64,000 bases of DNA from Peptococcaceae bacterium BRH_c8a (GCA_000961575.1 LADP01000005.1:62001-126000), one strand, 5' to 3'; numbered from the stretch's first letter, positions 54,099 through 63,389 are shown. The notes: a model not told the origin generated them from the letters alone. Translations and numbers: made by a program.

Positions 54099-54851
54099 AT
54101 GCGTGAGAGGCTTTACGTCAATACCTTTTGGGCCGGGGTTTCCATAGTCCTGCTGCTGGTAGCTTGGCATCTGCTGGCTTTGCTGCTGAACAAGGAAGCC
54201 CTTCCCGGGCCGCTGCCCTCTTTTGCTGCATTTTTTAGAGAGTTGCCCGGCGAATTATGGGGTCACTTCTGGATCAGCGGTTACCGGGTGGCGACAAGTT
54301 TATTGATTTCGCTGGTATTGGCTGTACCATGCGGTATGATCATGGGCCGGGAGGAAAAGGTGGACCGGCTGGCGGCGCCAATGATATACGTTATTTATCC
54401 GGTGCCTAAGATAGTTTTTCTGCCGGTACTGATGGCTCTTTTGGGATTGGGGGACGTTTCCAAAATCGCGCTGATCACCCTGGTGGTGTTTTTTCAAATT
54501 TTGGTACCTATTAGGGATGCCTCCCGGAGCATCAACCCGGCAGTGGTTAATTCCATCCGCTCCCTGGGGGCGGGACGCTGGCACCTATACAAACACGTGG
54601 TCTGGCCGGCGGTGCTGCCTGAAATGCTTACTGCGCTGCGCATTGCCTCGGGCACTGCTATAGCGATATTATTTATATCCGAAACTATCTCCAGCCAGGA
54701 GGGCCTTGGTTATTTCCTGCTGGACGCCTGGTCGCGTTACTCTTATCATGACATGTTTGCTGGTATTATAGCGTTAAGCCTGCTGGGTTTTGTAATTTAC
54801 ATGGCGCTGGATGGCCTGGAACGATATCTGTGCCCGTGGAAGTTTGTTTAA
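54099..54851 (+). CDS. ABC permease (SsuC/TauC-like)
   Basis: 250 aa with about six helices and EAA motif LGAGRWHLYKHVVWPAVLPEM. Completes a three-gene importer. The order binding protein-ATPase-permease is shared with sulfonate or nitrate uptake systems. Confidence 0.9.
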   Translation: MRERLYVNTFWAGVSIVLLLVAWHLLALLLNKEALPGPLPSFAAFFRELPGELWGHFWISGYRVATSLLISLVLAVPCGMIMGREEKVDRLAAPMIYVIYPVPKIVFLPVLMALLGLGDVSKIALITLVVFFQILVPIRDASRSINPAVVNSIRSLGAGRWHLYKHVVWPAVLPEMLTALRIASGTAIAILFISETISSQEGLGYFLLDAWSRYSYHDMFAGIIALSLLGFVIYMALDGLERYLCPWKFV

Positions 54852-54873
54852 ATTAGTAACCTAGGCAGAAAAA

Positions 54874-54911
54874 AAAGGACAGCTACCCATAATAGGCGGG
54901 AGCTGTCCTTT
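54874..54911. terminator. Bidirectional terminator
   Basis: AAAGGACAGCT / AGCTGTCCTTT with a 16-nt loop between convergent genes, flanked by A-rich and T-rich tails. Confidence 0.85.
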
Positions 54912-54920
54912 GCTTTTTAA

Positions 54921-55631
54921 TTATTGCCACGGTTTAGAACCCATATGCATGGCCGCCACCCCGCCGGTGTAAGATCGCACCTGCACATCTACCAACCCGG
55001 CAGTGCAAAACATTTCCGCCAGTTCGCGGCGGCCCGGGAAGTCGCTGGCTGATTCCTGCAGCCATGAATATTCCTTGTAACTGCGGGCAAGCATTTTACC
55101 CAGCACAGGCATAATGTAGCGGAAGTAAGCGTAATAAAACTGTCGGAATACCGGAATGGTGGGCTGGGACGTCTCCAGACATACCACTTTCCCGCCTGGT
55201 TTAGCCACCCGCTTCATTTCGCGCAGCACCTGCAAGTAGTCCGGCACGTTGCGCAGGCCAAAACCAATGGTGACATGGTCGAATGTGTCGTCTGCGAAGG
55301 GCAGTTCCATGGCGTTGCCGTGCACCAGCTCAACCTGGTCCAAATTAAGTTCTTTGACCTTTGCCGCCGCTATGTTCAGCATGTTCCTGCTAAAGTCCAG
55401 TCCGTAAACCCGGCCTTTGGTACCGACAGTTTCTGCCATGGCTATAGCCCAGTCACCTGTGCCACAGCATACATCCAGCGCGGTTTGCCCGGGTTTAACG
55501 TCCATACGCCGCATGGTATCCTTGCGCCAGGCAATGTGCTGCCGAAAGCTGATTACGGAGTTCATAAAATCGTATTTGTCGGATATTGATTCAAACACTT
55601 CATGAACACGTTTTTCTTTGGATTGGGCCAT
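54921..55631 (-). CDS. menG: Demethylmenaquinone methyltransferase
   Basis: 236 aa. SAM-binding [28 protein letters not shown] and [24 protein letters not shown] are typical of UbiE/MenG. Performs the last step of menaquinone synthesis. ATG 55631. Implies a respiratory quinone in the organism. Confidence 0.95.
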   Translation of the reverse strand: MAQSKEKRVHEVFESISDKYDFMNSVISFRQHIAWRKDTMRRMDVKPGQTALDVCCGTGDWAIAMAETVGTKGRVYGLDFSRNMLNIAAAKVKELNLDQVELVHGNAMELPFADDTFDHVTIGFGLRNVPDYLQVLREMKRVAKPGGKVVCLETSQPTIPVFRQFYYAYFRYIMPVLGKMLARSYKEYSWLQESASDFPGRRELAEMFCTAGLVDVQVRSYTGGVAAMHMGSKPWQ

Positions 55632-55652
55632 TACTCTTCTCCTGTTTATAAC

Positions 55653-56243
55653 TTACTTAAAGCTTATTCTATCCACCAGGCTGCCGAACCTTTCCCCGGG
55701 TTGGCCAGCGGTAAGAAAAATTTCCACGCAACGACGCAAGGCGCCGGCCACTTCATCTGCGCTGGCCAGAACCAGCATCTCGGTAGCCAGCCGGGGGTGA
55801 CGTCCAAGTTTGCCGCCGATTAGTACCCGGTAACCGGTTTTTTCAATTTGCATTGATCCAGTTGGGCAGGCGCGTGCACACAGGCCGCAACTTAGGCAGG
55901 CATTACGGTCAATTACCGCAACGCCGTCCTGAACGATGACCGCCTTTTCCGGGCAGGTTTGGACGCAAACACCACACCCGTCACAACCGCCCGCAACAAT
56001 TGGGCGGGCTTGTCCCTGGACGCCAAAGTCCTTAATTTGAGGCTGGCTGCAGGAATTGGGGCACCCGGCCACGGCCATATGAAACTTCTGGTGATGCAGC
56101 GGTCGGCCGGTGTCTATCCTGGTCGCGAGACGGGTATTAAATTCGCTGTCGTCCAGCACTTTGCGCAGGGTGCCGGCCAGGTTGTCCAGGTTGGCCAACC
56201 GGTTTGGGCAATCAAAACATTTTTTTATCGTGAAAAGATCCAT
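55653..56243 (-). CDS. Small siroheme sulfite-reductase-like ferredoxin protein
   Basis: 196 aa. Cys9/Cys12 and GCPNSC (Cys61/Cys65) form a C-x2-C...C-x3-C set like the siroheme-4Fe-4S site, and a 2[4Fe-4S] ferredoxin (Cys87-97 and 116-126) is inserted after it. Far shorter than a full sulfite reductase. It resembles the small DSR-like proteins of methanogens. Function is unknown; electron transfer or siroheme binding is likely. Confidence 0.75.
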   Translation of the reverse strand: MDLFTIKKCFDCPNRLANLDNLAGTLRKVLDDSEFNTRLATRIDTGRPLHHQKFHMAVAGCPNSCSQPQIKDFGVQGQARPIVAGGCDGCGVCVQTCPEKAVIVQDGVAVIDRNACLSCGLCARACPTGSMQIEKTGYRVLIGGKLGRHPRLATEMLVLASADEVAGALRRCVEIFLTAGQPGERFGSLVDRISFK

Positions 56244-56349
56244 ACTTTCTACCTCCCCGTTACTATTATAACTAAATCAATTTTAATGATTGTGGGAGGT
56301 CTTGCGCAGTTATCCCGCTTATGCTGGGCGTGTGATTTTGCTCACAACG

Positions 56350-56784
56350 TTAAAACTTCAACATCTTCAGGCCACTGGTCGGATCAAGCTCTTTACCGGC
56401 GCCGGCTCCTTTTATTTCCAACAGAATCACTTCGGCCACCAGGTAAACTTCCGATGTACCCCTGATGCAGCCCATGAGGGCTGTGTCGCCCCTGCCCAGG
56501 GCACCGTGTAAATGGAATAATGGTTCTTCGCCATCCCGAAACATAGTGCCAAGTCCGATTATTTCCCGGCCGTCATTGAAGTTGCGAAACATAGGCACCG
56601 GAGGCAGCACGCATTTCTCCGGGCCGGTCACCACGGTTGCTTCTTTCAAAGCCCCGATGACGTAGAAAACACCGGCTTCTACATTTTCCACCTGCACCAG
56701 CTGTTTTAGTTCGCCCAGCAGGTCGTCGCCGTGTTCCACCCGGGCCACAAAAACCCGGCCCAGTTCACCCTGGGAATATTTCAT
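56350..56784 (-). CDS. PPC/DUF296 domain protein
   Basis: 144 aa: ARVEHGDDLLGELKQLVQ, VIGALKEATV and the metal-binding LFHLHGALGRGD. The domain occurs in plant AT-hook proteins and in bacterial small proteins, often near NAD or metal genes. ATG 56784 lies 8 nt after GGGAGGG. Confidence 0.88.
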   Translation of the reverse strand: MKYSQGELGRVFVARVEHGDDLLGELKQLVQVENVEAGVFYVIGALKEATVVTGPEKCVLPPVPMFRNFNDGREIIGLGTMFRDGEEPLFHLHGALGRGDTALMGCIRGTSEVYLVAEVILLEIKGAGAGKELDPTSGLKMLKF

Positions 56785-56900
56785 CAATAACACCCTCCCG
56801 GTTACCGAACTGTTTTACCTGTTTAACTTTTACCAGTATATCATGCAGGGACAAAACTTTACAGAACCGGGGCACCCGGCTTTAGTCCGTATTATTTTTA

Positions 56901-56929
56901 TTGACAATATCAGAAAAATTTGATATGTT
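56901..56929 (+). promoter_or_regulatory. arsR promoter
   Basis: TTGACA (56901-56906), 17-nt spacer, TATGTT (56924-56929). The predicted start is at or next to the ATG 56936, so the mRNA may be leaderless. Confidence 0.75.
56907..56926. promoter_or_regulatory. ArsR-type operator 1
   Basis: ATATCA-N8-TGATAT fills the promoter spacer and overlaps the -10 box, ideal for repression. Confidence 0.75.
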
Positions 56930-56935
56930 GTGAGC

Positions 56936-57247
56936 ATGATCGATACAGTTAAAATTTCCAGGGCCTTGGGCGACCCGGTTCGGTACAAGATTATGCTGCT
57001 GTTGGCCAACAGCGAAAGTGGTTGCTGCCCACAACCCGGCACCAACGGGGCACTCCCGGGGCTATGTAACTGCGAAATAATGGCCCATACCGGTATGATT
57101 CAATCACGGGTTTCCTACCACATGAAGGAACTCACCGAAGCCGGATTGGTGACGGAGGAACAGCGGGGTAAGTGGAAATATTATTACATCAATACTGCTA
57201 CGCTGAAAGACTACGCCGGGAAAATTAAAGCAGATTTATTGCGTTAA
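56936..57247 (+). CDS. arsR: ArsR-family repressor
   Basis: 103 aa winged helix: ISRALGDPVRYKIMLLLAN, an unusual Cys-rich insertion (CCPQPGTNGALPGLCNCEIM) then IQSRVSYHMKELTEAGLVTEEQRGKWKYYYIN. Cys pairs could bind As(III). ATG 56936 has no SD, consistent with a leaderless transcript. Likely represses itself and arsM through matching operators. Confidence 0.9.
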   Translation: MIDTVKISRALGDPVRYKIMLLLANSESGCCPQPGTNGALPGLCNCEIMAHTGMIQSRVSYHMKELTEAGLVTEEQRGKWKYYYINTATLKDYAGKIKADLLR

Positions 57248-57283
57248 AGACAATCTGTCACAAGTGTTTTTCCATGGGTTGTT

Positions 57284-57303
57284 ATATCAAAAAAATTTGA
57301 TTT
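57284..57303. promoter_or_regulatory. ArsR-type operator 2 (arsM)
   Basis: ATATCA-N8-TGATTT, the same 6-8-6 layout and nearly the same spacer (AAAAAATT) as operator 1, just before the arsM SD. Confidence 0.7.
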
Positions 57304-57319
57304 TAAGGGAGTGTTTTTT

Positions 57320-58141
57320 ATGCCGGAAGATATTAGGGAAGAGGTTCGAAAGAGATACGCGCAGGCAATCAAGTTTAAGACAGGCTGCTGCGGCAGTGGC
57401 AGTGAGGGCATGTCTTGCTGCGGAGATTCCGCCTCCAAAGTGTCTGAGATGATTACCGGTAACCTTTATAATTACGAGGAGGTCAAGGGGCTTCCCGCCG
57501 AGGCGCTGGCTGCTTCTTTTGGCTGCGGCAACCCCACCGCCCTGGCTGAACTGCACGAGGGGGAAACGGTACTGGATCTGGGCAGCGGGGCAGGCCTGGA
57601 TGTACTGTTATCTGCCCGGCGAGTCGGCCCCACCGGGAAAGCTTACGGATTGGATATGACAGACGAGATGCTGGCCGAAGCCAGGGCCAACCAGGCCAAG
57701 GCTGGAGCAAAAAACGTTGAGTTTTTGAAAGGGCACCTGGAAGATATGCCCCTGACGGATAGCACAGTGGACGTGATTATTTCCAACTGCGTGATCAACC
57801 TGTCGGCAGACAAAGACCTGGTGCTGCGTGAGGCTTTCCGGGTGCTTAAACACGGCGGGCGGTTTGCGGTTGCGGATATTGTGCTGACCAGGCCCTTGCC
57901 ACCACAAATTCAGCAGGATCTGGCAGCTTGGACAGGCTGCGTAGCCGGCGCGCTGGTGGACAGTGAATACAAGGAAAAACTGGCCCGGGCAGGTTTTATA
58001 AACATAGGCGTGGAGAAAACCAGAGTTTACGAATTTAATGAGACAATGGCCCGGGAACTGCTCCCCGGCCTAACTCCAGAACAAATTCAAGGATTAGAAG
58101 GCGCCATAGTGTCGGCATTTATCCGGGCTGTTAAGCCATAA
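57320..58141 (+). CDS. arsM: Arsenite methyltransferase
   Basis: 273 aa. SAM motif [16 protein letters not shown]; the three conserved cysteines of As(III) binding appear as Cys69 (SFGCGNP), Cys157 (SNCVINL) and Cys207 (WTGCVAG). N-terminal Cys clusters ([12 protein letters not shown]) may add metal binding. Start ATG 57320 follows AGGGAG at ~8 nt. Methylates arsenite to volatile forms. Confidence 0.93.
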   Translation: MPEDIREEVRKRYAQAIKFKTGCCGSGSEGMSCCGDSASKVSEMITGNLYNYEEVKGLPAEALAASFGCGNPTALAELHEGETVLDLGSGAGLDVLLSARRVGPTGKAYGLDMTDEMLAEARANQAKAGAKNVEFLKGHLEDMPLTDSTVDVIISNCVINLSADKDLVLREAFRVLKHGGRFAVADIVLTRPLPPQIQQDLAAWTGCVAGALVDSEYKEKLARAGFINIGVEKTRVYEFNETMARELLPGLTPEQIQGLEGAIVSAFIRAVKP

Positions 58142-58159
58142 ACTTTATCCGCCATTATT

Positions 58160-58957
58160 TTAGGTAGCTAAAAGCATGCGGTCGTTTTCCAATGCTTTAC
58201 CGCTGGCTTGCTCAAACATGGCCAACAGGTCGGAAACCCGGGTGTTCTCCCGCTGGGAGCCGGATATGTCGATCAGTACCCGGCCTTCGTGCAGCATCAG
58301 TGTCCGGGTGCCGAATGACAGGGCCTGTTCCATGTTGTGAGTTACCATCATGGTGGTGAGTTTATTCTCTTCCACGATGGTTCTGGTTAGTTCCAGCACC
58401 TTGGCGGCGGTTTTGGGATCCAGGGCAGCGGTATGCTCATCCAGCAGCAGTAAACGTGGCGCGGCGATGGTGGCCATGAGCAAGGTCAGAGCTTGGCGCT
58501 GTCCACCAGAAAGCAGGCCCACCTTGCTGGGCAGCCGGTTTTCCAGCCCCAGGTCAAGCAATTCTAGCCGCTCTTGGAACAGTTGGCGGTCATTCCGAGT
58601 CACTCCCCGGCACAACCGGCGGCGCTGGCCGCGGCGCAGGGCCATGGAAAGGTTCTCCTCAATGGTCATCGAAGCCGCCGTGCCCATCATGGGGTCTTGA
58701 AACACACGCCCGGCGTATCCGGCCCTGACGTGTTCGGGTTGGCAGTGAATTTCCTGGTTGTCCAGTATTATGCGCCCCCGGTCAATGTCAATTACACCGG
58801 CAATAGCGTTTAACAGGGTGGATTTACCTGCCCCGTTGCCACCGATGATGGTGACTACTTCGCCCGGTTCCATTTGCAGGGAGATCTCCTGGATGGCCAC
58901 TCGCTCGTTCACTCCCCCGGGGTTAAATGTTTTGCCAATGGACTCAACAGCCAGCAT
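58160..58957 (-). CDS. ABC ATPase of TrpXYZ-type transporter
   Basis: 265 aa. Walker A GGNGAGKST, LLSGGQRQALTLLMAT signature, LLLDEHTAALDPKT (His in place of Pro after DE) and VTHNMEQAL. The D-E-H-T-A-A form is usual in this ABC group. ATG 58957 lies inside the permease 3' end, after AAAGGTG at 6 nt. Confidence 0.9.
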   Translation of the reverse strand: MLAVESIGKTFNPGGVNERVAIQEISLQMEPGEVVTIIGGNGAGKSTLLNAIAGVIDIDRGRIILDNQEIHCQPEHVRAGYAGRVFQDPMMGTAASMTIEENLSMALRRGQRRRLCRGVTRNDRQLFQERLELLDLGLENRLPSKVGLLSGGQRQALTLLMATIAAPRLLLLDEHTAALDPKTAAKVLELTRTIVEENKLTTMMVTHNMEQALSFGTRTLMLHEGRVLIDISGSQRENTRVSDLLAMFEQASGKALENDRMLLAT

Positions 58958-59852
58958 GTTTCTCACCTTTCCCTCGGGCGCGACCGTTTTTTAGGTAAGC
59001 CTTGAGTACCGGGGAGGCCAGGGCCAGTGCCACCAGCACCGCGGTGAACAGTTTTAAATCCGTGGGGGCCAGTCCGAGCTGCAGCACCATGGCGATTACC
59101 AACCGGTAGATTACTGAGCCGATGACCACGGCCACCAGGGCCCGCAACAATGTCATATGACCAATTAAAACTTCACCGATAATCACCGAAGCCAGGCCCA
59201 CAATAATCATTCCAATACCCATGCCAATATCGGCAAATCCCTGTTTTTGCGCCACCAGGGCACCGGAAAAGGCGATTAAAGCGTTACTCAGCGCCAGTCC
59301 GATCACTTTCATGGTATTGGTGTTAACACCAAGGCTGCGGATCATTTGTTCATTGTCCCCGGTGGCCCGCAAAGCCAGTCCCATTTCCGTTTCCAGGAAC
59401 CGGTAGAGGAACAGCACCACCAGGATCACCGCTACCGCGCCTAGAATAACCACACTTAACTGCTTGGTTACTCCCCAACTGATTATATCGGTATAAATGG
59501 TATCCATGCGCAGCAAGGAAATCATAGGTTTACCCATGACGCGCAGGTTAATAGAATATAGGGCGATCATGGTCAGGATCCCTGCCAGCAGCGGGGTTAT
59601 GCGCAGTTGGGTGTGTAGTAAACCGGTAACCAGGCCGGCACATGCTCCGCAAACCAGCGCCAGCATGGTGCCCAACCAGGGGTCGTTCCCGATGATAATC
59701 ATATGGGCTGCCACTGCGGCGCCCAAGGTGAAACTGCCGTCGACGGTTAAGTCTGGAAAGTCGAGGATACGGAATGTGAGGTAAACGGCTAGAACCATGA
59801 TACCCCAGAGCAGGCCCTGTTCCAGCACACCGGTGAATATGCTTACTGACAT
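58944..59852 (-). CDS. ABC permease of TrpXYZ-type transporter
   Basis: 302 aa with about eight helices: FPDLTVDGSFTLGAAVAAHMI, RATGDNEQMIRSLGVNTNTMK and GLALSNALIAFSGALVAQKQGFADIGMG, typical of the branched-chain-type permease in TrpXYZ-like systems. ATG 59852 is chosen because GGAGG precedes it by 6 nt. Confidence 0.9.
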   Translation of the reverse strand: MSVSIFTGVLEQGLLWGIMVLAVYLTFRILDFPDLTVDGSFTLGAAVAAHMIIIGNDPWLGTMLALVCGACAGLVTGLLHTQLRITPLLAGILTMIALYSINLRVMGKPMISLLRMDTIYTDIISWGVTKQLSVVILGAVAVILVVLFLYRFLETEMGLALRATGDNEQMIRSLGVNTNTMKVIGLALSNALIAFSGALVAQKQGFADIGMGIGMIIVGLASVIIGEVLIGHMTLLRALVAVVIGSVIYRLVIAMVLQLGLAPTDLKLFTAVLVALALASPVLKAYLKNGRARGKGEKHAGC

Positions 59853-59963
59853 TATTGCCTCCGCCATATCTCTTTTTTAATACCCATGACAAAAACTTTG
59901 CGACCGGGCGCCCCGGAAAAAGCCGAGAACGCCTGTCGCAGCGTTAAAATGGTTTAATTAAGT

Positions 59964-60968
59964 TTATTCGATAACCTGTGTCGCTTTAGCCTTCATTTCG
60001 TCGGAAATAGTAATGCCAAATCTTTCCGCAGCTTGCAGGTTAATCACAATATCGGCGCCTTTTTGTGCTTCTACAGCGATATCGGCGGGATTTTCACCAT
60101 TTAGCACCCGGAGCGCACTTTCTGCAGTCTGGCAGCCCAGTTTGTAGTAGTCAATGCCCAACGTGGCCAGCGCGCCTTCTTCAACGGAATTGCTCTCGCC
60201 GGCAATTACGGGGATTTTATTTTCTTCGGCAATCTGCAGCACCGCTGACAGGGAAGAGATAACCATATTGTCGGTGGGCAGGTAAATAGCGTCTACTTTA
60301 CCCATCAGTGATTGGGTGGCCTGCATTACTTCGTTGCTGGCGGTCACGGTGGCCTCATGCAGGGTAAACCCCAGATCCGGAGCCGCTTGGCGGGCAATCT
60401 TCACCTGCACTTCGGAATTAACTTCGCTGGAGTTGTAGATAATGCCAACGTTCTTAGCCTCCGGTACTAGTTCTTTAATCAGCGCCAGCTGGTCGGCTAC
60501 CGGGTTCATGTCGGTGGTGCCGGTAACGTTGGTACCGGGTTTTTCCAGGCTGTCCACCAACTTGGCTTCAACCGGGTCGGTTACGGCGGTAATTACAATG
60601 GGAATTTCGGTAGTTTCATTGGCCATAGCCATGGCTGACGGGGTGGCGATAGCCAGGATTAGATCTTTTTTGTCCTCGGCAAACTTGTTGGCAATGGACT
60701 GCAGGATGGACTGGTCGCCCTGGGCGCTTTGGTAATCCACCACCAGGTTTTCGCCGTCCTTATAGCCGCTTTCCGCCATAACGTCTAAAAAGCCCTGCCG
60801 GGAGGCATCCAGGGCCGGGTGTTCCACAATTTGAATAATGCCTAACTGTACTTGCTTAGATTCCTGTTGATCAGCCGGGGGTTGTTCCGCTTTTTCTCCG
60901 CCACCACCGCAGCCTGCCAGGGTAATGGCAATAACAAAAACCAGCACCATCATTAATAACTTCTTCAA
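59964..60968 (-). CDS. ABC substrate-binding lipoprotein (TrpX-like)
   Basis: 334 aa with lipobox (TLAGCGGGG; Cys20) and ABC_sub_bind domain: QLGIIQIVEHPALDASRQGFLD, IVITAVTDPVEAKLV, NVGIIYNSSEVNSEVQV and IPVIAGESNSVEEGALATLG. The family includes tryptophan binders, but the ligand here is inferred. TTG start after GGAGG. Confidence 0.9.
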   Translation of the reverse strand: MKKLLMMVLVFVIAITLAGCGGGGEKAEQPPADQQESKQVQLGIIQIVEHPALDASRQGFLDVMAESGYKDGENLVVDYQSAQGDQSILQSIANKFAEDKKDLILAIATPSAMAMANETTEIPIVITAVTDPVEAKLVDSLEKPGTNVTGTTDMNPVADQLALIKELVPEAKNVGIIYNSSEVNSEVQVKIARQAAPDLGFTLHEATVTASNEVMQATQSLMGKVDAIYLPTDNMVISSLSAVLQIAEENKIPVIAGESNSVEEGALATLGIDYYKLGCQTAESALRVLNGENPADIAVEAQKGADIVINLQAAERFGITISDEMKAKATQVIE

Positions 60969-60988
60969 AACCGCACCTCCTATAATTT

Positions 60989-61131
60989 AAAAAACTATAG
61001 ACGGCACGGCACGTAATGCCCTTTTAGCATTATACAAACGTCTTTGGTATGTAATATGGCCTGTCTAGCAACCACGTGCCATGCTGCCGTCCTGCTTCTC
61101 TAATGCTACATTAAGGGAAATAGTATGTCAA
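60989..61131 (-). promoter_or_regulatory. Structured leader and promoter of the TrpX-like operon
   Basis: Reading leftward: TTGACA (61131-61126), 17-nt spacer, TAGCAT (61108-61103). Then arms 61091-61085/61080-61074 pair with 61014-61008/61006-61000 around a ~59-nt loop, followed 5 nt later by U6 (60994-60989). It could be a conditional terminator. Confidence 0.65.
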
Positions 61132-61243
61132 TTACGTGTTTTGCTTATATCCGTATAATTAGCTAGGAATATTTTGGTACCCTGCTGCGGCTTAATTGTT
61201 TTTTAACAGCCTTATCCATATACATTATGATAGTTAAAAATTT

Positions 61244-61291
61244 AGAAAGGCTTACCCCAGTTAACCGGTGGAGGTGACCTTTCTTTTTTTT
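61244..61291 (+). ncRNA. Orphan hairpin with T8 tail (possible sRNA)
   Basis: AGAAAGG (61244-61250) pairs with CCTTTCT (61278-61284), with an imperfect inner stem, then T8. No gene precedes it and the MBL promoter is downstream. A weak TTGTTT/TATACA promoter-like pair near 61197-61227 could start a ~60-nt RNA. Confidence 0.45.
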
Positions 61292-61345
61292 CTTGCTTCC
61301 AAGGTGCGTTGAGAGATAAAAACAAAAAATAACTTAAAAAAACAT

Positions 61346-61374
61346 TTGACATTTAATTAGTTATAACATATAAA
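61346..61374 (+). promoter_or_regulatory. Promoter of the MBL hydrolase gene
   Basis: TTGACA (61346-61351), 17-nt spacer, TATAAA (61369-61374). AGTTATAA occurs twice around it and might be part of an operator. Confidence 0.75.
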
Positions 61375-61422
61375 TATATTGTATTTGATTTAAGTTATAA
61401 TTATCTGGGGGGAATGAGGAAA

Positions 61423-62388
61423 ATGAAAGTTTTACTAAAATCCATGGGTGTGCTAATCATCTTGTTTATTCTCATCAACGCTTACCTGGTGGCAAGGTTT
61501 TACCTGGGTCAACAGGAGGTGGTCCGGCACAACGAGGTGCTGGCCGGACAGAGTTTGGAACTTCCGGCTGTTGAGCGGTTGGAAATCACTCCGGTTATTG
61601 AGTTGCTGCCTGGCATGGAAGGGGTAAAAACAGAACCTGGTTTATCACTGTTGGTTAAGACCGAGCAAGACAATATTTTGTTTGATGTTGGTTATAACAA
61701 AGACAAAGCAGAAACCTCACCGTTGTTGCACAACCTGGAACTACTCAATGTGCATCTGGACGACATAGACGCCATTGCCATTAGCCATAACCACCCGGAT
61801 CATGTGGGCGGCATGGGGTTCAGAAACAGTGAAGTGATGCTGTCCGGTAAGCCGCTGGACTTGAAAAACCGAAACGTTTTTACTCCGGTTTCGATGTCCT
61901 GTGCCACGGCTAACACGGTTACCGTTGACAAACCCCAATTGGTCGGCGATGCAGTGGCCAGCACCGGACCGCAGGCCGTACAGGTTTTTCTAACCGGTAA
62001 GCTGCTGGAGCAGGCACTGCTGATAAATGTGAAAGACAAGGGACTAGTGGTGGTTTCTGGCTGCGGTCATCCTAACATCGTTCGGACAGTTGAAATGGCT
62101 CGGGAAATTACAGGGCTGCCGGTATACGCGGTGGTAGGAGGGCTGCACCTTTACTACACTGATATTCCGGCCGGTGTTTGGGGCAACATTATGGGCAGCA
62201 GCCGGTTGTTTAGCCGCAGCCCGAACCGCGAAGAAGTGGTTGAGACCGTGCGCCGGTTGAAAGAGCTGGGCATTCAAAAAGCGTTTATTTCTCCGCATGA
62301 CTCAGATCAACCGACTCTGCAAATTTTTAGCGACCAGTTTGGCGACGATTACAGTCCGCTTAAAGTTGGGCAAAAAGTTACCATATAA
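61423..62388 (+). CDS. MBL-fold metal hydrolase, membrane-anchored
   Basis: 321 aa with one N-terminal helix (GVLIILFILINAYLVA). ISHNHPDHVGGM is the HxHxDH metal site, CGHPNIVRTVE and GGLHLYY supply the other ligands, in the style of the dihydropterin-PRPP synthase-related MBL group. ATG 61423 is favoured over 61414. Substrate unknown. Confidence 0.85.
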   Translation: MKVLLKSMGVLIILFILINAYLVARFYLGQQEVVRHNEVLAGQSLELPAVERLEITPVIELLPGMEGVKTEPGLSLLVKTEQDNILFDVGYNKDKAETSPLLHNLELLNVHLDDIDAIAISHNHPDHVGGMGFRNSEVMLSGKPLDLKNRNVFTPVSMSCATANTVTVDKPQLVGDAVASTGPQAVQVFLTGKLLEQALLINVKDKGLVVVSGCGHPNIVRTVEMAREITGLPVYAVVGGLHLYYTDIPAGVWGNIMGSSRLFSRSPNREEVVETVRRLKELGIQKAFISPHDSDQPTLQIFSDQFGDDYSPLKVGQKVTI

Positions 62389-62446
62389 CGCTCTCAAACG
62401 CTTAATGTCAGTTATAATTATTTTGTATCTGCAGAGGAGGAAGGAA

Positions 62447-63283
62447 ATGTATCTTAATTTTAAGAAGAAAGACAGCGTAACCAGCATCCTGTTGTTTATA
62501 TTTAACGTATTCCTGGTTGAGCGGGACACCCGATCCATACCGTTAAAAAAAGTATTTGCTTTACTGGAACCATTTCAAAAAAGCGAAACCGCCATCAGAA
62601 TGGGTTTGTCCCGGGGGGTCCAAAGCGGATTACTGGTAAACTATCGCGAGGGTGGAGAGGTATATTACCGATTAACGGACGAAGCGGTGCGCGGTTTTGA
62701 ATACTGGCAGAACACGCTGGCCCGGTATAGGGAACGAATTAAACTACAGACCTCGGCTTGGGATGGTCAGTGGAGTATAGTGGCCGCTGCAGGCCGGGAT
62801 AAACGGCTCGGAGATGACCTGGCCGACCGGCTAATGCCGCTTGGTTACGGTTGTCTGGATAAAGATCTGTGGGTGTCGCCCTATGACATGAATCATCAGG
62901 TTATCGAATGTAGCCTCGCCAATGGACTGGCAAAATCTCTTTACCTCTTTCGGGGCCGGCTGGAAGGGAACCGCTCTCCGGCGGATATCGTCTCTGCAAC
63001 CTGGCCCGTAGAGGAACTGGCGCAAAGGTATGACTTACTGGCTAAAAATTTAACCGGGGCACTTAAGGTTTTAAATGCTCAGCAAACTGACGGGAGCGGC
63101 TTGCCTTTCTTGCACTTCTACGGCCTGGAGGTATTTGAACTAATCCAGGCAGATCCCCAGCTTCCCTTGGAGTTACTGCCGGGCGGCTGGCCAGGATTAC
63201 CAGTAACCCGGACGTTTTGGGAGGCCAGAGAGAAAATTATGCCCGCTGCAAACCAGTTTATTAATAGGGTGATAGCATCCTAA
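62447..63283 (+). CDS. PaaX-like transcriptional regulator
   Basis: 278 aa from ATG 62447 with a strong GAGGAGG SD. N-terminal winged helix (TAIRMGLSRGVQSGLLVNYREGG), WDGQWSIVAAA and a C-terminal PaaX-like domain. PaaX represses phenylacetate genes in Proteobacteria; the target here is unknown, perhaps the MBL gene. Confidence 0.82.
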   Translation: MYLNFKKKDSVTSILLFIFNVFLVERDTRSIPLKKVFALLEPFQKSETAIRMGLSRGVQSGLLVNYREGGEVYYRLTDEAVRGFEYWQNTLARYRERIKLQTSAWDGQWSIVAAAGRDKRLGDDLADRLMPLGYGCLDKDLWVSPYDMNHQVIECSLANGLAKSLYLFRGRLEGNRSPADIVSATWPVEELAQRYDLLAKNLTGALKVLNAQQTDGSGLPFLHFYGLEVFELIQADPQLPLELLPGGWPGLPVTRTFWEAREKIMPAANQFINRVIAS

Positions 63284-63361
63284 ACGGTGAGATTAAGTAA
63301 GATATTTGGCTTGATGCTATGATTTGCTACAAACGAGGGATAGTAAAAGAAAGAATAAAGT

Positions 63362-63389
63362 AAAGACAGGCCTTTAATAGCCTGTCTTT
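63362..63389. terminator. Bidirectional terminator
   Basis: AAAGACAGGC / GCCTGTCTTT, 8-nt loop, between convergent genes; overlaps the last bases of the next gene. Confidence 0.8.

Noticed and set aside
60989-61131. T-box or TRAP site in the TrpX-like leader
   Set aside because: A GCATGGCACGTGG stretch resembles the T-box core only loosely and there is no specifier stem; (G/U)AG triplets are not periodic.
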